Source of the DNA: Betaproteobacteria bacterium | GTDB taxonomy: Bacteria; Pseudomonadota; Gammaproteobacteria; Burkholderiales; Usitatibacteraceae | Assembly: GCA_003105245.1 (NCBI GenBank) | Contig: PQAI01000192.1 | Span: forward strand, 7,359 to 25,796 | DNA length: 18,438 nucleotides | Reading direction: 5' to 3' | In this document: positions 17,063 through 18,438 of the stretch, piece after piece | Layout: the number at the start of each line of letters is the position of its first letter | Numbering within the stretch: the stretch's first letter is position 1 | Notes under the pieces: model-generated | What the model was told of the DNA's origin: nothing | What the model saw: the letters and a program-made list of their open reading frames with translations, nothing else | Databases searched by the model: none | Program-made: the position numbers and the translations under genes

Positions 17063-17938
17063 ATGCTCCCCCCCTTCAAGACCGTGGCGATCGTCGGAAA
17101 GAGCGACGCCCCGGTCCTTCCCGAGAAGCTCGACCAGGTCGTCGCGGTGCTGCGCGCCCACCGCGCCGCGGTGCTCATGGACACCCGCACGGCGGAGGCC
17201 TCCCGCGTCCCGCCCGACGAGGCGCTGCCGCTCTCCGAGCTGCCGGGTCGCGCCGACCTCGCGGTCGTGGTGGGCGGCGACGGCACGCTCCTCTCCTGCG
17301 CCCGCCTGATGGCCGCCCACGGCGTGCCGCTCATCGGCGTGAACCTGGGGCGACTGGGCTTCCTCACCGACATCCCCGCCGACCGCGTCACCGAGACCTT
17401 GTCGGCCGTGCTCGAGGGCGACTTCGTCGCCGAGGAGCGGCTCATGCTCGCCGCCCGCGTGCTGCGCGCCGGTCGCGAGGTCTTCGCCACGCACGCGATG
17501 AACGACGTGGTGGTGAGCAGGGCGGGCACCGGGAGCATGATCGAGTTCGCCGTGCACGTGGACGGCGAGTTCATCTACAGCCTGCGCGCCGACGGCATCA
17601 TCGCGGCCACGCCCACGGGGTCCACCGCCTACGCGCTCTCCGCGGGCGGGCCCATCCTGCACCCGGGGCTTTCGGCGGTGGCGCTGGTGCCCATCTCGCC
17701 GCACACGCTCTCCAACCGCCCGGTGGCCATCCAGAGCACCTCGCGCATCGACATCGTCCTGGTGCGGGGCCCGGGGGCGCGCGCCAACTTCGACGTGCAG
17801 TCGCACGTGGACCTCGAGGCGAACGACGTCGTGGGAATCGCGGCGGCGGCCAAGCCCGCGATCCTGCTGCACCCGCGCGGCTACCGCTACTTCTCGATGC
17901 TGCGCGACAAGCTGCGCTGGAACGAGCGCAATTCCTGA
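17063..17938 (+). CDS. nadK: NAD kinase
   Basis: Phosphorylates NAD to NADP with ATP or polyphosphate in the cytoplasm. 291 residues, matching the family. Motifs: FKTVAIVGK at the start, GGDGTLL at 71-77 with catalytic Asp73, GVNLGRLGFLTD at 92-103, the NE/D-type motif HAMNDVVVSR, and ATPTGSTAYALSAGGPI in the C-terminal domain. ATG at 17063 is taken as the start; a TTG at 17054 in frame has no ribosome-binding site. The bases before the ATG offer only GGGG three bases away, so initiation may be leaderless. recN starts 16 bases downstream, the common nadK-recN pair. Confidence 0.96.
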   Translation: MLPPFKTVAIVGKSDAPVLPEKLDQVVAVLRAHRAAVLMDTRTAEASRVPPDEALPLSELPGRADLAVVVGGDGTLLSCARLMAAHGVPLIGVNLGRLGFLTDIPADRVTETLSAVLEGDFVAEERLMLAARVLRAGREVFATHAMNDVVVSRAGTGSMIEFAVHVDGEFIYSLRADGIIAATPTGSTAYALSAGGPILHPGLSAVALVPISPHTLSNRPVAIQSTSRIDIVLVRGPGARANFDVQSHVDLEANDVVGIAAAAKPAILLHPRGYRYFSMLRDKLRWNERNS

Positions 17939-17954
17939 GGCGCCGGCCCATCCC

Positions 17955-18438
17955 ATGCTCAGGGCCCTCGCGCTTCGCGACTTCGTGATCGTTGAATCGC
18001 TCGAGCTCGAGCTCGCCGCGGGGTTCACGGCGCTCACCGGCGAGACGGGCGCGGGCAAGTCCATCCTGGTCGACGCCCTTGGCCTCGTCCTGGGCAGCCG
18101 CGCCGACCCGGCCGTGATCCGCGCGGGCGCCTCCCGCGCCGACATCGCGGCGGAATTCGACGTGGGCGCGAGCCCCGCCGCGCGCGCCTGGCTCGCGGCC
18201 AACGACCTGGAGGAGCCCGGCGCCGAGGCCTGCCTCGTGCGCCGCACGATCGACCGCGCGGGACGCTCGCGCGGGTTCGTGAACGGCCGGCCGGCCACCG
18301 CCTCGCAGCTGCGCGAGCTGGGCGAGCTCCTGGTCGACATCCACGGCCAGCACGAGCACCAGTGGCTCGCGCAGCGCGAATACCAGCGGCGACTGCTCGA
18401 CGCCTTCGCCGGCGCCGAGGGCGAAGCGCGCGAGGTGG
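17955..18438 (+). CDS. recN: DNA repair protein RecN, N-terminal part (cut by window end)
   Basis: 161 codons are visible, running open to the window edge. An SMC-like ATPase that aids double-strand-break repair by recombination. It starts MLRALALRDFVIVESLELEL, followed by Walker A GETGAGKS at residues 29-36 and ILVDALGLVLGSRAD. Further on are VRRTIDRAGRSRGFVNGRPAT and LLVDIHGQHEHQWL, the latter a RecN hallmark. Full proteins are ~550 residues, so the coiled coil and Walker B part lie outside the window. It is 16 bases after nadK; no LexA box (CTG-N10-CAG type with AT-rich centre) is seen just upstream. Confidence 0.95.
   Translation, partial: MLRALALRDFVIVESLELELAAGFTALTGETGAGKSILVDALGLVLGSRADPAVIRAGASRADIAAEFDVGASPAARAWLAANDLEEPGAEACLVRRTIDRAGRSRGFVNGRPATASQLRELGELLVDIHGQHEHQWLAQREYQRRLLDAFAGAEGEAREV

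Noticed and set aside
17939..17954. SOS (LexA) box in front of recN
   Set aside because: The 16-base nadK-recN gap and the nearby nadK end show no CTG-N10-CAG motif with an AT-rich core.
14953..17988. 1011-codon plus-strand open frame opposite hemH and hrcA and out of frame through nadK
   Set aside because: Shadow frame; it crosses a divergent promoter region and conflicts with three confident genes.
14411..18340. Very long minus-strand open frame (1309 codons) across recN, nadK, hrcA, hemH and the small membrane protein
   Set aside because: It lies antisense or out of frame to well-identified genes, is Arg/Pro/Ala-rich without recognisable domains, and arises because stop codons are rare in this GC-rich sequence.

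Overview
This is a GC-rich (roughly 70% by eye) chromosomal housekeeping segment. Gene content and order point to a betaproteobacterium: a SPOR-domain gene next to purF and metZ, then hrcA-hemH and grpE-dnaK-dnaJ lying beside divergent nadK-recN. The window holds 16 protein-coding genes, two of them cut by the window edges. I see no rRNA, tRNA, CRISPR, insertion sequence or prophage. I do not see an obviously new multi-gene system. The more interesting material is in regulatory sites, start choices and one cell-envelope operon.

Layout. Positions 1-4021 are read rightwards: the end of a DedD-like SPOR protein, purF, metZ, and an arginine-modifying hydrolase of the amidinotransferase fold. This last gene ends one base from the oppositely oriented lpxH. 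Positions 4023-7720 form a compact leftward operon (transcription order: TPR protein, L,D-transpeptidase, cyclophilin, lpxH), driven by a clear sigma70-type promoter at 7755-7783. All four products belong to envelope biology: periplasmic scaffold, murein cross-linking, protein folding and lipid A synthesis. cysS (7964-9337) is divergent from this operon and is followed by a hairpin terminator shared with an orphan LivK-type binding protein.

Positions 9378-14389 carry livK, dnaJ, dnaK and grpE, all leftward. Two well-formed heat-shock (sigma32/RpoH) promoters are visible, one ahead of grpE and one overlapping the grpE stop codon ahead of dnaK. Both have 13-bp spacers. A perfect 12-bp-stem hairpin separates dnaK from dnaJ, and an imperfect inverted repeat separates dnaJ from livK.

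Positions 14494-16986 hold the leftward set hrcA, hemH and a small four-helix membrane protein. Across a 76-bp divergent spacer, nadK and the start of recN run rightwards to the window end.

How they work together: GrpE, DnaK and DnaJ form one chaperone cycle, and the heat-shock repressor HrcA is encoded nearby. No CIRCE operator is visible, so the local chaperone genes look RpoH-driven and HrcA probably acts elsewhere (typically on groESL). The TPR protein and the L,D-transpeptidase carry homologous C-terminal NTF2-like domains, which suggests that they act together in the periplasm.
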